From Dokdonella sp. (lineage in GTDB: Bacteria > Pseudomonadota > Gammaproteobacteria > Xanthomonadales > Rhodanobacteraceae): 64,000 bases of DNA. The notes under the pieces are model-generated. The model saw only the letters and a program-made list of their open reading frames with translations, was not told where the DNA came from and ran no database searches. Location: NCBI RefSeq assembly GCF_019634775.1, contig NZ_JAHCAS010000001.1, forward strand, positions 1,866,894 to 1,930,893. Reading direction: 5' to 3'. The position numbers and the translations under genes were made by a program. Below, piece after piece: positions 35,004 through 49,143 of this stretch (within the stretch, counting starts at the first letter, position 1; each line of letters starts with the position of its first letter).

Positions 35004-35620
35004 TCGATGCCTGCAGGAAACGCCTTTGGGCGTGATGCTTCTTCGGTGGGCGTTGTACGGCAAGGGCATCGCGGCTGAAGCCGCTTCCTACGGCCGCTTC
35101 CTATGGCCGCTTCCTACGGCCGCTTCCTACAGGCGCGTCCTACAGGCGCGTCCTACAGGCGCGTCCTATGGGCGGTTCCTGCGGGCGGGGTGGCATCAAT
35201 GCGCTGTAGGAAACGCCTTTAGGCGTGATGCGTTTTTCGGGGATCAACGCGCTGTAGGAAACGCCTTTAGGCGTGATGCTTCTTCGTTGGGGGTTGTACG
35301 GCAAGGGCATCGCGGCTGAAGCCGCTTCCTACGGCCGCTTCCTACGGCCGCTTCCTACAGCCGCTTCCTACAGGCGCGTCCTACAGGCGCGTCCTACAGG
35401 CGGGTCCTACGGGCGGGTCCTACGGGCGGTTCCTGAGGGCGGGGTGGCATCAATGCGCTGTAGGAAACGCCTTTAGGCGTGATGCTTCTTCGTTGGGGGT
35501 TGTACGGCAAGGGCATCGCGGCTGAAGCCGCTTCCTACGGCCGCTTCCTACAGCCGCTTCCTACGGCCGGTTCCTATGGGCGGTTCCTGTGGGCGGTTCG
35601 TGCGGGTGGTTCCTGTGGGG
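35004..35620. repeat. GTAG-type REP array 2 (higher-order repeats)
   Basis: The array repeats the units of array 1. GCTGTAGGAAACGCCTTTAG elements start at 35203, 35251 and 35457, with a diverged first copy at 35010. Three of these are followed by a conserved linker (CTTCTTCG...GTACGGCAAGG) and an inverted GCATCGCGGCTGAAGCCGCT partner, giving composite units that begin at 35010, 35251 and 35457. Long runs of decamers follow each (CGCTTCCTAC, AGGCGCGTCC). With array 1 this suggests duplication of whole blocks. The stretch from 35621 to 35740 shows nothing further. Confidence 0.9.
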
Positions 35621-35740
35621 ATTGCGGGCGATGGGGCAGGGGAACGGGTGAGGGTCAGGAGTCGTTGATGTGATGCCTGCCTCCCCATGTCGGGTCGGCT
35701 TGCGCTACCGTCGGGTTTCGTTCAGGCCTGGGGGGGTGCG

Positions 35741-36754
35741 ATGCGTGCAGTGATCGGGGCGATGGCGATGGCGATGGCGGCGGCGGCGTCCGCGGCCGAG
35801 GTGACGGTGAAGAACGACAGTCTCACCGATTTGTCCGCGGGGGTGATCCAGGCGGGTTTCGTTGCCGGCGAGAAGGCAGCCAGCTGGTTGACCTCGCCCT
35901 GTACGGGCAACATCGTCGGCGTGCAGGTGTTCTGGCGTTCGCTGTCCGGCGGCGCTGCGTTCGTGATCGGCGATGCCATCGACATCCATCGCGCCGGCAG
36001 TTTTCCCACGCCGGGTGAGCTTGCCCTGTCGGTGCTCGGGCCGGTGATGACCGATGGGGTGCTCAACGAATTCCGTTACCTCGACGAGAACAACACGATC
36101 CCGATTTCGGTGCCGGTTGCGCAGAACGAGACCTTCGTTGTTGCCTACACCTTCAGCGAGAATCCGCCGGCGGTGGGGCCGAGCGTGGTCAACGATTCCG
36201 ACGGCATCCAGCCGAACCGCAACGCGATCTACGCGGAAATCTCGCCCGGATTGTTCTTCTGGTTCGGCTCGCAGGCGCTCGGGGTGAATGGCGACTGGGT
36301 CATCCGCGCAGTCGTCGACTGCCAGGCCGCGGCCGCGCAGGCCGATGTGTCAGCCGCGATCACGGCCAGCGTGCCGGCCTACACGGCTGGTGCGCCGTTG
36401 ACCTACACGATCACGATCACCAATGCCGGGCCGTCGGCAACGAACGCGGCCGTGGTCGATACCTTCCCGGCCGCCTACACCGCGCCGACCTGGGCCTGCA
36501 TGGCCACCGGCGGCGGCAGTTGCGGCGCCAGCGGCAGCGGCAATATCGCCGACATCGCCAGCCTGCCGCCGAACGCGCAGGTGGTCTACACCGTCAACGG
36601 CACGGTCGCGCCGGGCACGACCGGCACCCTGGCAAACAGCGTCGTTGCCGTCGTCAACGCCCCGGTGACCGATCCGAACCAGACCAACAACACGGCCACG
36701 TCGACTCTCGAGCCGGACACCGACCGGATTTTTGCGGACGGGTTTGATCCATAG
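35741..36754 (+). CDS. Secreted DUF11-domain protein with C-terminal IFADGFDP motif
   Basis: The 337-residue protein has a signal peptide (MRAVIGAMAMAMAAAASAAE). An unrecognised beta-rich region of about 180 residues with a Cys pair follows, then a DUF11-type Ig-like repeat (about 200-320) with LTYTITITNAGPSATNA and a TNNTATSTL end. The last residues are DRIFADGFDP. A similar short tail recurs, from my knowledge, on secreted proteins of this bacterial group and may be a sorting tag. The start at 35741 is set by the signal peptide and a G-rich sequence before it. Function unknown. Confidence 0.75.
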   Translation: MRAVIGAMAMAMAAAASAAEVTVKNDSLTDLSAGVIQAGFVAGEKAASWLTSPCTGNIVGVQVFWRSLSGGAAFVIGDAIDIHRAGSFPTPGELALSVLGPVMTDGVLNEFRYLDENNTIPISVPVAQNETFVVAYTFSENPPAVGPSVVNDSDGIQPNRNAIYAEISPGLFFWFGSQALGVNGDWVIRAVVDCQAAAAQADVSAAITASVPAYTAGAPLTYTITITNAGPSATNAAVVDTFPAAYTAPTWACMATGGGSCGASGSGNIADIASLPPNAQVVYTVNGTVAPGTTGTLANSVVAVVNAPVTDPNQTNNTATSTLEPDTDRIFADGFDP

Positions 36755-36800
36755 GGACAGCAAGGGCAGGGCGCTCCCCATCCGGCGCTGCCGCACCACC

Positions 36801-36828
36801 TTCTCCCCGTTGGCTCGGGGAGAAGGGG
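36801..36828 (+). terminator. Hairpin behind the DUF11 gene
   Basis: A perfect 10-bp stem CCTTCTCCCC / GGGGAGAAGG lies 47 nt past the stop. It has no T run, so it may be a repeat-derived hairpin rather than a classical terminator. A second hairpin (CACTTC...GAAGTG) follows at 36840-36869. Confidence 0.5.
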
Positions 36829-36894
36829 ATCACGAGGCGTCACTTCTTCCCGCTTGCAGGGGGAAGTGACGCGGGAGCGATTGACGAAGGGCCG

Positions 36895-36923
36895 CTTGGA
36901 AGCCCGCGCGCGAATCCCCATGT
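36895..36923 (+). promoter_or_regulatory. Sigma-32 heat-shock promoter of clpB
   Basis: CTTGGAA (36895-36901) and CCCCATGT (36916-36923) are separated by 14 bp. This is a near-consensus RpoH promoter (CTTGAAA, CCCCATNT) about 50 nt upstream of clpB. Confidence 0.82.
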
Positions 36924-36971
36924 CGCGCGCATCGCCGGCATTCCGGCCTCCGCTTCCGAAGGTTTCCCGTC

Positions 36972-39557
<2,586 letters not shown>

Positions 39558-39593
39558 GCCTTCGCGATGCCGCGAAACCGTCCGCATCGATTC

Positions 39594-39661
39594 CCGCAGG
39601 AGCCCGTTTGCGGGCGATGCTCTTGCAGAAGAAGCATCGCTCCTGAAGGGGCTCCTGCAGG
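39594..39661. repeat. REP-like inverted pair, family A
   Basis: The left half GCAGGAGCCCGTTTGCGGGC and the right half GCATCGCTCCTGAAGGGGCT are inverted about a short spacer, 37 nt after clpB. It may act as the transcript end of clpB. Confidence 0.75.
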
Positions 39662-39718
39662 ATGCGCGCCGGTGTACGCTTTTCCCGTTTCCCATTTCCC
39701 ATTCCCCGCTTCCCAGCC

Positions 39719-40039
39719 ATGCCGATCTACGAATTCGAATGCCCCGCGTGCAGCCATCGCTTCGAGCGCCTGCAGAAGCTTTCCGATGCCGATCCGACCA
39801 CCTGCCCGGAGTGCGCGGGCGACGGTGTCAGGCGTTGCCTGACCGCGCCGGCGTTTCGCCTTGCCGGTTCGGGCTGGTACGAGACCGATTTCAAGAAGGA
39901 CGGTGACGCGAAGCGCAACCTGGCCAGCAAGGAGGAAGCGCCCAAGGCCGATGCCGGCAGTGGCGATGCGACGAAATCGCCGGCACCGAAACCGGAGGCG
40001 GCGAAGCCGGCCAGTGGGGGCGGCAGCAACGAATCGTGA
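39719..40039 (+). CDS. FmdB-family zinc-ribbon protein
   Basis: The 106-residue protein opens with MPIYEFECPACSHRFERLQK, the FmdB/CxxC_CXXC_SSSS regulatory domain. Four zinc cysteines are expected (CPAC and CPEC visible). A disordered tail rich in Lys, Ala, Pro and Asp follows from about residue 60. The role is unclear; in many proteobacteria it stands just upstream of aspS, as here. The start at 39719 is fixed by the conserved N-terminus. Confidence 0.87.
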   Translation: MPIYEFECPACSHRFERLQKLSDADPTTCPECAGDGVRRCLTAPAFRLAGSGWYETDFKKDGDAKRNLASKEEAPKADAGSGDATKSPAPKPEAAKPASGGGSNES

Positions 40040-40112
40040 CAATGCTCGAACAGGCCAGGCGCCGTTCAGCGCTCGCACCTACACTGGCGCGACTCACAAC
40101 GAGGAGATCGGG

Positions 40113-40667
40113 ATGTACAAGTCACTCGCTGCCATTGCCGGGTTGATCGCCGGTGCTGTTCTTCTTGCACCTTCCGTGCAGGCACAGCCGCCGCGCGGTC
40201 CCGGCCATGGCGGTCCCGGCCCGACCCATGGCTCCGTGCAATGTGAGAGCAGGGACTACCGCCTGCGTCGCTGCGACACGAACTGGCGCGACGCACGCAT
40301 GGTCCGCCAGACCTCGTCGGCGCGTTGCGTGCGCGGGCAGAACTGGGGCGTCGATCGTCGCGGCCTGTGGGTCGATCGCGGCTGTGGCGGCATCTTCGTC
40401 GAGGCCGGTCGCGGGCCGGGTCACGGTCCGGGCGGCTGGCAGCCGGGTCCGGGCTGGGACACGACGCTGCGCCTGAGTTGCCAGAGCAGCGATTATCGCT
40501 ACCGGTTCTGCCAGGTCGATATCGGTCCGGCCGGGCGCGTGCGTATCGAGCGCCAGCTTTCGCAGGCGGCCTGCATCGAAGGCCGCAGCTGGGGCTTCAA
40601 CCGCGCCGGCGTGTGGGTCGACAGGGGTTGCGCGGCGACCTTCGTCATCGATCGGCGTTGGCGCTGA
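40113..40667 (+). CDS. DUF3011 domain secreted protein (copy 1)
   Basis: The 184-residue protein has a signal peptide (MYKSLAAIAGLIAGAVLLAP, cleavage after VQA) and two DUF3011 repeats, each with Cys pairs in the pattern CxSxDYRxxxC then WGxxRxGxWVDRGC. A Gly/Pro/His-rich linker separates the signal from the first repeat. The fold is probably a disulfide-stabilised beta domain of unknown function. The start was chosen at 40113 because GAGGAG precedes it. A paralogue with the same plan is at 57151. A terminator at 40695 ends it, so it is separate from aspS. Confidence 0.85.
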   Translation: MYKSLAAIAGLIAGAVLLAPSVQAQPPRGPGHGGPGPTHGSVQCESRDYRLRRCDTNWRDARMVRQTSSARCVRGQNWGVDRRGLWVDRGCGGIFVEAGRGPGHGPGGWQPGPGWDTTLRLSCQSSDYRYRFCQVDIGPAGRVRIERQLSQAACIEGRSWGFNRAGVWVDRGCAATFVIDRRWR

Positions 40668-40694
40668 TCGTTCCTGGTCCACCCTGATGTGACG

Positions 40695-40724
40695 AAAAGG
40701 CCCGCCTCCCGGCGGGCCTTTTTG
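40695..40724 (+). terminator. Rho-independent terminator
   Basis: AAAAGGCCCGCC and GGCGGGCCTTTTT form a GC-rich stem with loop TCCC and a T run. It ends the DUF3011 gene 27 nt after its stop and could also act in the opposite direction. Confidence 0.92.
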
Positions 40725-40779
40725 TTTGCGGCGCAGCAGCATCGGCTATAGCATTCCGCGCCTTTCCCCGGAGCCTGCC

Positions 40780-42543
40780 ATGCGCACCCATTACTGCGGC
40801 CTAGTCGACGAGGGTCTAATCGGCCAGACGGTCACGCTGTGCGGCTGGGTCGATACGGTGCGCCTGCAGAGCCACGTCGCCTTCATCGACCTGCGCGATC
40901 ACGAGGGCATCGTGCAGATCGTGGTCGAGCGCGATTCGGCCGAGGCGTTCCGCCAGGCTGCGGACATCGGCTATGAGTATTGCCTGCGCGTGAGCGGCGG
41001 CGTGCGTGCGCGCATCCAGGCCAACGACAAGCTGCGCAGCGGCAGGGTCGAAGTGCTGGCCGAATGCATCGAGGTGCTGAACCGCGCCGACAACCTGCCG
41101 TTTGCCCTGCACGAGAACCCGAGCGAGGAGACGCGGCTCAAGTATCGCTACCTCGACCTGCGCCAGGCCGACATGCAGCGCAAGATGCGCCTGCGCACGC
41201 GCCTCGTTTCCGCCCTGCGCCATTGGCTCGACGCGCGTGGCTTCCAGGACATCGAAACGCCGATCCTGACCAAGGCCACGCCCGAGGGCGCACGCGACTA
41301 CCTCGTGCCGAGTCGCGTGCACGCCGGCGAGTTCTTCGCCCTGCCGCAGTCGCCGCAGTTGTTCAAGCAGTTGCTGATGGTGGCCGGCTTCGATCGCTAC
41401 TACCAGATCGCGCGCTGCTTCCGCGACGAGGACCTGCGCGCCGACCGCCAGCCCGAGTTCACCCAACTCGACATGGAGTTCGCCTTCGTCAGCGAGCGTG
41501 ACGTGCAGGACACGGTCGAGACGATGATCCGCGAGGTGTTCCGCGCGGTGGCCGGTGTCGAGCTTGCCGATCCATTCCCGCGCATGACCTATGCCGAGGC
41601 GATGCGCCGCTATGGTTCGGACAAGCCGGACCTGCGCATCGCGCTCGAACTGGTCGATGTTGCCGAGCATGTGCGTGGCGTCGAGTTCAAGGTGTTCAGC
41701 GAGCCGGCAAACGATCCGGCCGGCCGCGTCGCCGCGCTGCGCGTGCCGGGCGGCGCGGTGTTCTCGCGCAAGCAGATCGATGAACTCGGCGCGCTTGCGG
41801 CCAAGTACGGCGCCAAGGGCCTGGCCTGGATGCGCGTCGACGATCCGGCCAAGGGCCGCGAGGGCGTCAATTCACCGGTCGCCAAGTTCCTCGACGATGC
41901 GGCACTTGCCGCCGTGCTCGGCGCGACTGCCGCGCAGGCCGGCGACCTCGTGTTGTTCGGCGCAGGTTCGTACAAGCTGGTCTGCGATGTGCTCGGCGCG
42001 CTGCGCCTGAAGGTCGCGCGCGACCTCGGCCTGGTCGAGAACGCCTGGCGCCCGCTGTGGGTGGTCGACTTCCCGATGTTCGAGTACGACGCCGAGGCGC
42101 AGCGCCACGTCGCCCTGCATCACCCGTTCACCGCGCCGAAGATCGACGACGTGGCCGATCTCATGGCCAATGCCGGCATCGCCGTCTCGCGTGGTTACGA
42201 CATGGTGCTCAACGGCAACGAGATCGGCGGTGGCTCGATCCGCATCCATCGCAGCGACATGCAGAGCGCGGTGTTCGAGCTGCTCGGCATCGGCGCCGAC
42301 GAGGCGCAGGCCAAGTTCGGCTTCCTGCTCGAGGCGCTGCGCTACGGTGCGCCGCCACATGGTGGCATTGCCTTCGGCATCGACCGCATCGCCGCGCTGA
42401 TGGCCGGCACCGAGTCGATCCGCGACGTCATCGCCTTCCCGAAGACGGCCAGCGCGCAGTGCCTGCTGACCGCGGCGCCGTCGCCGATCCCGCCCGCGCT
42501 GTTGCGCGAACTGCACGTGCAGGTGATCGACGAGGCCGGCTGA
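40780..42543 (+). CDS. aspS: Aspartyl-tRNA synthetase
   Basis: This 587-residue class II synthetase charges tRNA-Asp. The N-terminal OB-fold anticodon-binding domain (about 1-110) has [12 protein letters not shown]. Motif 2 region follows with [21 protein letters not shown] split in [13 protein letters not shown] (near 215). The bacterial GAD insertion lies about 290-410, and motif 3 is [15 protein letters not shown] near 545. Whether it also charges tRNA-Asn cannot be told. It lies between a terminator and a small hydrolase gene. Confidence 0.97.
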   Translation: MRTHYCGLVDEGLIGQTVTLCGWVDTVRLQSHVAFIDLRDHEGIVQIVVERDSAEAFRQAADIGYEYCLRVSGGVRARIQANDKLRSGRVEVLAECIEVLNRADNLPFALHENPSEETRLKYRYLDLRQADMQRKMRLRTRLVSALRHWLDARGFQDIETPILTKATPEGARDYLVPSRVHAGEFFALPQSPQLFKQLLMVAGFDRYYQIARCFRDEDLRADRQPEFTQLDMEFAFVSERDVQDTVETMIREVFRAVAGVELADPFPRMTYAEAMRRYGSDKPDLRIALELVDVAEHVRGVEFKVFSEPANDPAGRVAALRVPGGAVFSRKQIDELGALAAKYGAKGLAWMRVDDPAKGREGVNSPVAKFLDDAALAAVLGATAAQAGDLVLFGAGSYKLVCDVLGALRLKVARDLGLVENAWRPLWVVDFPMFEYDAEAQRHVALHHPFTAPKIDDVADLMANAGIAVSRGYDMVLNGNEIGGGSIRIHRSDMQSAVFELLGIGADEAQAKFGFLLEALRYGAPPHGGIAFGIDRIAALMAGTESIRDVIAFPKTASAQCLLTAAPSPIPPALLRELHVQVIDEAG

Positions 42544-42563
42544 GCCGGTCCGCCGCGACGATC

Positions 42564-43199
42564 ATGGGCGAGCACGTCATCCTGCTGCATGGCATCTGGA
42601 TGCGCGGTTTCACGCTGACCGCGCTGGCGCGGCGGATGCGCGGCGGCGGTTTCGATTCGGTCGAGATCCTCGACTATGCCAGCGTCGCCGGTTCGGTCGA
42701 TGCGGCAGTCGAACGTCTCGCCCGGCGCATCGAAGCGAAGGCCGGCGCCGTGCACCTTGTCGGTCACAGCCTTGGCGGCATGCTTGCGCTCGAGACGGTC
42801 GCGCGGGCGCGCGTGAAGAACTGCGGACGCATCGTCTGCCTCGGCTCACCGCTGCTCGGCAGTGCCGCCGCGCGCGGCCTTGCCCGCGTGCCACCGGCGC
42901 GCTGGGCCATGGGTCACAGCGCCGGCGTGCTGGTGAATGGCTTCGAGCGCTGGGATGCCGATACCGACGTCGGCGTCATTGCCGGGCGCGCGCCGTTCGG
43001 GCTTGGTCGCTTGCTCGGTGCACTGGATGGCCCGAACGACGGCACGGTCAGTGTCGCCGAGACGCGCCTGCCCGGCATCACCGACCACTGCGTGGTGGAC
43101 GCCACGCATTCGGGCCTGGTGTTCTCCGCGGAGGTTGCGCGCCTGACCACGGCCTTCCTGCACCACGGCCGTTTTCCGACCATACAGGCAGGCGCGTGA
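42564..43199 (+). CDS. Alpha/beta hydrolase fold protein
   Basis: The 211-residue protein opens with [18 protein letters not shown], an oxyanion-hole HG region. The nucleophile elbow GHSLGG lies near residue 73, and a late His is in DATHSG. The order Ser-Asp-His fits a lipase or esterase of the PGAP1/triacylglycerol-lipase-like type. It has no signal peptide, so it should be cytoplasmic. The substrate is unknown. It lies 20 nt behind aspS and 19 nt before ruvC. Confidence 0.8.
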   Translation: MGEHVILLHGIWMRGFTLTALARRMRGGGFDSVEILDYASVAGSVDAAVERLARRIEAKAGAVHLVGHSLGGMLALETVARARVKNCGRIVCLGSPLLGSAAARGLARVPPARWAMGHSAGVLVNGFERWDADTDVGVIAGRAPFGLGRLLGALDGPNDGTVSVAETRLPGITDHCVVDATHSGLVFSAEVARLTTAFLHHGRFPTIQAGA

Positions 43200-43218
43200 T
43201 GCGCGACGCGGAGGTGGC

Positions 43219-43842
43219 ATGAGACAGCGCGTATCATGGCGCATGCCCGCAGCGACCAGCGAAGCACCGATGCCCGCCCGTGCCGCCGACCATGCCGGAC
43301 CCCCGCCCTGCGCTGTGGCGACGACGCGCATCCTCGGCATCGATCCCGGCAGCCAGCGCACCGGCATCGGCATCATCGATGCAAGTGCCGATGGGCGGTC
43401 GCGGCCGGTTTTCCACACCGCCCTGCACCTGCTCGGCAACGACAATTTCCACCAGCGCCTCAAGCAGATCTTCGACGAGATCAGCGCGATCATCGACGCG
43501 CATGCGCCGAGCGAGGTCGCGATCGAGCGCGTGTTCATGGCACGCAATCCCGACTCGGCGCTCAAGCTCGGCCAGGCGCGCGGTGCGGCGATCTGTGCGG
43601 TGGTCAGCCGTGGACTCAGTCTCGCCGAGTACGCGCCGAAGGAAATCAAGCAGGCCGTGGTCGGCGGCGGCGCAGCCGAGAAGGGCCAGGTGCAGCACAT
43701 GGTCGGCGTGCTGCTCGGCATTCCCGGGCGCCTGCAGGCCGACGCGGCCGACGCGTTGGCCATTGCCCTGACCCATGCGCACACACGTTCGAGCATCGAG
43801 CGCATCGGCATTCCACGCACAGCCTGGAGGCGACGCCGGTGA
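43219..43842 (+). CDS. ruvC: Holliday junction endonuclease RuvC
   Basis: RuvC resolves Holliday junctions with RuvAB. Visible motifs are [14 protein letters not shown] with the first catalytic Asp, [20 protein letters not shown] with the catalytic Glu, and [10 protein letters not shown] with the late Asp residues. The start at 43219 has GGAGG four nt upstream and gives a 207-residue protein. It has about 35 more N-terminal residues than typical; starts at 43246 or 43270 would be closer to the usual length. The stop overlaps ruvA by 4 nt. Confidence 0.93.
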   Translation: MRQRVSWRMPAATSEAPMPARAADHAGPPPCAVATTRILGIDPGSQRTGIGIIDASADGRSRPVFHTALHLLGNDNFHQRLKQIFDEISAIIDAHAPSEVAIERVFMARNPDSALKLGQARGAAICAVVSRGLSLAEYAPKEIKQAVVGGGAAEKGQVQHMVGVLLGIPGRLQADAADALAIALTHAHTRSSIERIGIPRTAWRRRR

Positions 43843-44426
43843 TCGGAAGACTGAAGGGGGTGCTCGCCGGCAAGCAGCCGCCATGGTTGCTCGTCGATGT
43901 CGGCGGCGTCGGCTACGAGCTGGAGGCGCCGATGTCGACCTTCTACGACCTGCCCGAGGTCGGCCGTGAAGTGACCCTGTGCACGCATTACGCGGTGCGC
44001 GAGGACACGGTCGCCTTGTACGGATTCCTGCGCGAGAGCGAACGCAGCCTGTTCCGCCACGTGCAGAAGGTCAGCGGCATCGGCGCCAAGACTGCGCTCG
44101 CGGTGCTGTCCGGGGTGTCGGTCGACGAGTTCGCGCGCCTGGTGCAGAACGGCGACATCGCTGCGCTGACGCGCATTCCTGGCATCGGCAAGAAGACCGC
44201 CGAGCGCATCGTCGTCGAGCTGCGTGATCGGGTCGATGGCTTGTCCGGCGGCGGCCTCGCGCAGGCGAGCGGCGTGGCGCTCGATCCGGTCGGCGAGGCC
44301 AGCGTGGCCCTGCAGTCGCTCGGCTACAAGCCGGCCGAGGTGAGTCGCCTGGTCAAGGACGCCAGCGCCCCGGGCGACAGCGCCGAGGACATCATCCGCA
44401 AGGCGCTGAAGGCCGCGTTGCGCTAG
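43839..44426 (+). CDS. ruvA: Holliday junction helicase subunit RuvA
   Basis: RuvA (195 residues) binds the four-way junction and loads RuvB. The OB-fold N-terminus [11 protein letters not shown] opens the protein, and two helix-hairpin-helix motifs are visible ([14 protein letters not shown] near 76 and [16 protein letters not shown] near 111). A mobile domain III at the C-terminus contacts RuvB. The GTG start overlaps ruvC by 4 nt with GGAGGCG upstream. kup follows after 8 nt. Confidence 0.96.
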   Translation: MIGRLKGVLAGKQPPWLLVDVGGVGYELEAPMSTFYDLPEVGREVTLCTHYAVREDTVALYGFLRESERSLFRHVQKVSGIGAKTALAVLSGVSVDEFARLVQNGDIAALTRIPGIGKKTAERIVVELRDRVDGLSGGGLAQASGVALDPVGEASVALQSLGYKPAEVSRLVKDASAPGDSAEDIIRKALKAALR

Positions 44427-44434
44427 GCGAAACA

Positions 44435-46324
44435 ATGATGAGCCACGCCACGAACACGAACGGCCTCCACGGCAAGCGCCTGCTCGCGCTGTGCTTCGGC
44501 GTGGTCGGCGTGGTCTATGGCGACATCGGCACGAGTCCGCTGTATGCGTTTCGCGAGGCCTTCGGCCAGCATGGCGTCGAAGTCGGCCGCCAGAACGTGC
44601 TCGGCGTGCTCTCGCTGATCTTCTGGTCGTTGATCCTGGTGGTGTCGGTCAAGTACGCCACGTTCATCCTGCGCGCCGACAACAAGGGCGAGGGCGGCAT
44701 CATGGCGCTGATGGCGCTGGCCCAGCGTGGCGTTGCCAGTGCGCGCGTGCGCTGGCTACTGATGGTGGTCGGCCTGTTCGGCGCGGCGCTGTTCTTCGGT
44801 GATGGCGTGATCACCCCGGCGATCTCGGTGCTGTCGGCGGTCGAGGGCCTGGAGGTCGTCGCGCCGAAGCTGCACAGCTGGGTGGTGCCGCTGACCGTGC
44901 TGATCCTGCTCGGCGTGTTCGCCATCCAGAAGCACGGCGCCGGACGCGTCGGTCCGCTGTTCGCGCCGATCACCCTGGTCTGGTTCCTCAGCCTCGGCGC
45001 GCTCGGCCTGTATGGCATCGCGCGAGAACCGCATGTGCTTGCGGCGCTGAACCCGCAGCACGCGGTGCTGTTCTTCGTCGACAACGGCAAGTTCGCCTTT
45101 TTTGCCATGGGCGCGGTCGTGCTCGCCATCACCGGCGCCGAGGCGCTGTATTCGGACATGGGCCACTTCGGGCGCAAGCCGATCCGCCTGGTCTGGTTCT
45201 TCCTGGTGCTGCCCTGCCTGATGCTTAACTACCTCGGCCAGGGCGCGCTGGTGCTGGCCGACCCGGCCAAGGCGGCGAATCCGTTCTACCTGCTCGTGCC
45301 CGAGGGCCTGCTGATCCCGATGATCGTGCTGGCAACGATGGCGACCGTGGTTGCCTCGCAGGCGGTGATTTCCGGTGCATTTTCGATGGCGCGCCAGGCC
45401 GTGCAGCTCGGCTACCTGCCGCGCATGCAGGTCATGCATACCTCGAAGGAGACGATCGGCCAGATCTACCTGCCGTGGATCAACCGCATCCTGCTCGTGC
45501 TGACCATTGCCGCCGTGCTCGGCTTCCGTTCCTCGGAAAATCTGGTCGCCGCCTACGGCCTCGCCGTGGTCGGCACGATGCTGATGAACACGATCCTCGT
45601 CGTCGTCGTCGCGCGGCGCATCTGGCGCTGGAGCCGCCTGCGCGTGCTCGTGGTCGGCTGCCTGTTCCTTGGCATCGACCTCGTGCTGCTCGCTGCGGTG
45701 GCGGACAAGATCGAGTACGGCGGCTGGTTCCCGCTCGCCCTCGGCCTCGGCGTGTTCACGATCATGGCGACCTGGCGGCGCGGCAAGGAACTGGTCATGC
45801 GCGAGATGCGCCGTGCCGGCCTCGCCCTCGAACCGTTCATCAGCTCGATCGCCATGCATCCGCCGCTGCGCGTGCCGGGGACGGCAGTGTTCCTCACCGC
45901 CAACCGCGATGGCGTGCCACACGCGCTGCTGCACAACCTCAAGCACAACAAGGTGCTGCATGAGCGCAACGTGATCCTCAACGTCGAGGTGCTCGATGAG
46001 CCGGCAGCTGACCCTGGTCGGCGCATTGCGGTGTCGCCACTGGCCGATGGCTTCTATCTCGTGGTCGTGCGCTACGGCTTTGCCGAGGATCCGGACTTGC
46101 CGAAGGCGCTGGCCGGGGTGACCCAGTGTGGTTTGCCGTTCGACATGATGGATACCACGTTCTTCCTCAGCCGTGAGAGCATCGTCGCCACCGACCGCCC
46201 CGGCATGATGCTCTGGCGCGACCGCCTGTTCACCATTCTCGCCCGCAATGCGCATTCGGCGACGGCGTTCTTCCGCATCCCGGGCAACCGGTTGATCGAG
46301 CTCGGTACACAGGTGGAGATCTGA
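44435..46324 (+). CDS. kup: Low-affinity potassium uptake transporter Kup
   Basis: The 629-residue protein has the KUP/HAK/KT plan. The N-terminal motif [15 protein letters not shown] (residues 26-40) opens about 12 membrane helices, and a cytoplasmic C-terminal domain of about 170 residues ends it. Motifs [20 protein letters not shown] and [19 protein letters not shown] are conserved. It brings K+ in together with H+. Its place between ruvA and ruvB, 8 nt after ruvA, is unusual and makes it part of the ruv operon. Confidence 0.95.
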   Translation: MMSHATNTNGLHGKRLLALCFGVVGVVYGDIGTSPLYAFREAFGQHGVEVGRQNVLGVLSLIFWSLILVVSVKYATFILRADNKGEGGIMALMALAQRGVASARVRWLLMVVGLFGAALFFGDGVITPAISVLSAVEGLEVVAPKLHSWVVPLTVLILLGVFAIQKHGAGRVGPLFAPITLVWFLSLGALGLYGIAREPHVLAALNPQHAVLFFVDNGKFAFFAMGAVVLAITGAEALYSDMGHFGRKPIRLVWFFLVLPCLMLNYLGQGALVLADPAKAANPFYLLVPEGLLIPMIVLATMATVVASQAVISGAFSMARQAVQLGYLPRMQVMHTSKETIGQIYLPWINRILLVLTIAAVLGFRSSENLVAAYGLAVVGTMLMNTILVVVVARRIWRWSRLRVLVVGCLFLGIDLVLLAAVADKIEYGGWFPLALGLGVFTIMATWRRGKELVMREMRRAGLALEPFISSIAMHPPLRVPGTAVFLTANRDGVPHALLHNLKHNKVLHERNVILNVEVLDEPAADPGRRIAVSPLADGFYLVVVRYGFAEDPDLPKALAGVTQCGLPFDMMDTTFFLSRESIVATDRPGMMLWRDRLFTILARNAHSATAFFRIPGNRLIELGTQVEI

Positions 46325-46418
46325 GGAAGGCCGCGATTGGGGATTGGAGATTCGGAAAAGACCGGAGAAACACTCCATAATCGCGCCGTTGTCCCCACCC
46401 CGAATCGCGAATCCGGCC

Positions 46419-47493
<1,075 letters not shown>

Positions 47494-47504
<11 letters not shown>

Positions 47505-47930
47505 GCCGATCGGGACCGGCGCCGCGCCGGCATTCACCTGGCCGGTGCGCGTGTACTGGGAGGACACCGACGCCGGTGGCGTCGTCTACCACGCCAACTA
47601 CCTGCGCTTTTTCGAGCGCGCGCGCAGCGAGTGGCTGCGGGCGGCCGGTATCGGCCAGGAGCAGTTGCGCGCGGAACTCGGCATCGTCTTTGTCGTCCAT
47701 GGCATGGACATCCGTTTCAATCGACCGGCCCGTCTCGACGACGCCTTGCTCGCCAGCGTGCGCGTGGAAGCACTGCGCGGGGCGAGCTTCGAGGTCGCGC
47801 AGACCTTGGTGCGCGAGCGCGAGCCGGCAATTTCACTCGTCGATGCGCGGGTGCGCATCGCCTGCCTCGACGCCGAACGCTGGCGGCCGCGGCCGATTCC
47901 AGAATCGTTGCTCCAGGAGATTGTTCGTCC

Positions 47931-47934
<4 letters not shown>
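47494..47934 (+). CDS. ybgC: Acyl-CoA thioesterase YbgC
   Basis: The 146-residue hotdog-fold enzyme has the catalytic Asp in [19 protein letters not shown], split as [16 protein letters not shown] (residues 21-36), and [11 protein letters not shown] after it. It hydrolyses acyl-CoA thioesters and is the usual first gene of the tol-pal cluster. It overlaps ruvB by 11 nt and tolQ by 4 nt. Confidence 0.95.
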
Positions 47935-48611
<677 letters not shown>

Positions 48612-48695
48612 GGCCGCCGACCCCGTGCGCATCCATCTCGCGTTTGAATCGTCCAGTCCGGGCGGCGCCATGGTGCCGCCCGCCGGAGTGTGCTG

Positions 48696-49136
48696 ATGCA
48701 AAGCTATCGCAACCGCAAGCGGCGCAAGCTCAAGGCCGAGATCAACGTCGTGCCGTACATCGACGTCATGCTCGTGCTGATGATCATTTTCATGGTTACC
48801 GCGCCGCTGATGAACCTCGGCGTCGACATCCAGTTGCCGCAATCGAATGCCACGGCGATCCAGAACGACAAGGAGCCGGTGGTGGTCAGCGTCGACCAGG
48901 ACGGCCAGTGGTTCCTGACCATCGGCGCCGGCCAGCGCGAGCCGATCGACGAGGATGTGCTGGTCAACAAGGTTTCAGCTTTCGTCCGCCAGAATCCACA
49001 GGTCCCCGTGCTGATCGGTGGCGACGAACGCGTCGACTACGGCCAGATCTATCGGGCCATGGCCGCGTTGCAGCGCGCCGGCGTGCCGAAGGTCGGCCTC
49101 ATGAGCCAGCCGGTGCAGACCCCGGCGAAACGTTGA
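48696..49136 (+). CDS. tolR: Tol-Pal proton channel subunit TolR
   Basis: TolR (146 residues) is an ExbD-like protein with one helix. The proton-carrying Asp is in VVPYIDVMLVLMIIFMV, near residue 22. The rest is a small periplasmic domain. GGAG seven nt before the ATG at 48696 favours this start over the GTG two codons earlier. It forms the TolQR channel. Confidence 0.95.
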   Translation: MQSYRNRKRRKLKAEINVVPYIDVMLVLMIIFMVTAPLMNLGVDIQLPQSNATAIQNDKEPVVVSVDQDGQWFLTIGAGQREPIDEDVLVNKVSAFVRQNPQVPVLIGGDERVDYGQIYRAMAALQRAGVPKVGLMSQPVQTPAKR

Positions 49137-49143
49137 TGCAGGC

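Noticed and set aside
31950..35620. Repeat arrays as a possible CRISPR
   Set aside because: Spacing is irregular, units are inverted as well as direct, spacers are themselves repeated, and no cas genes are present.
35026..35673. Three plus-strand ORFs (35026-35319, 35273-35476, 35479-35673)
   Set aside because: They are translations of the REP array. Their similar sequences come from repeated DNA, not from protein conservation.
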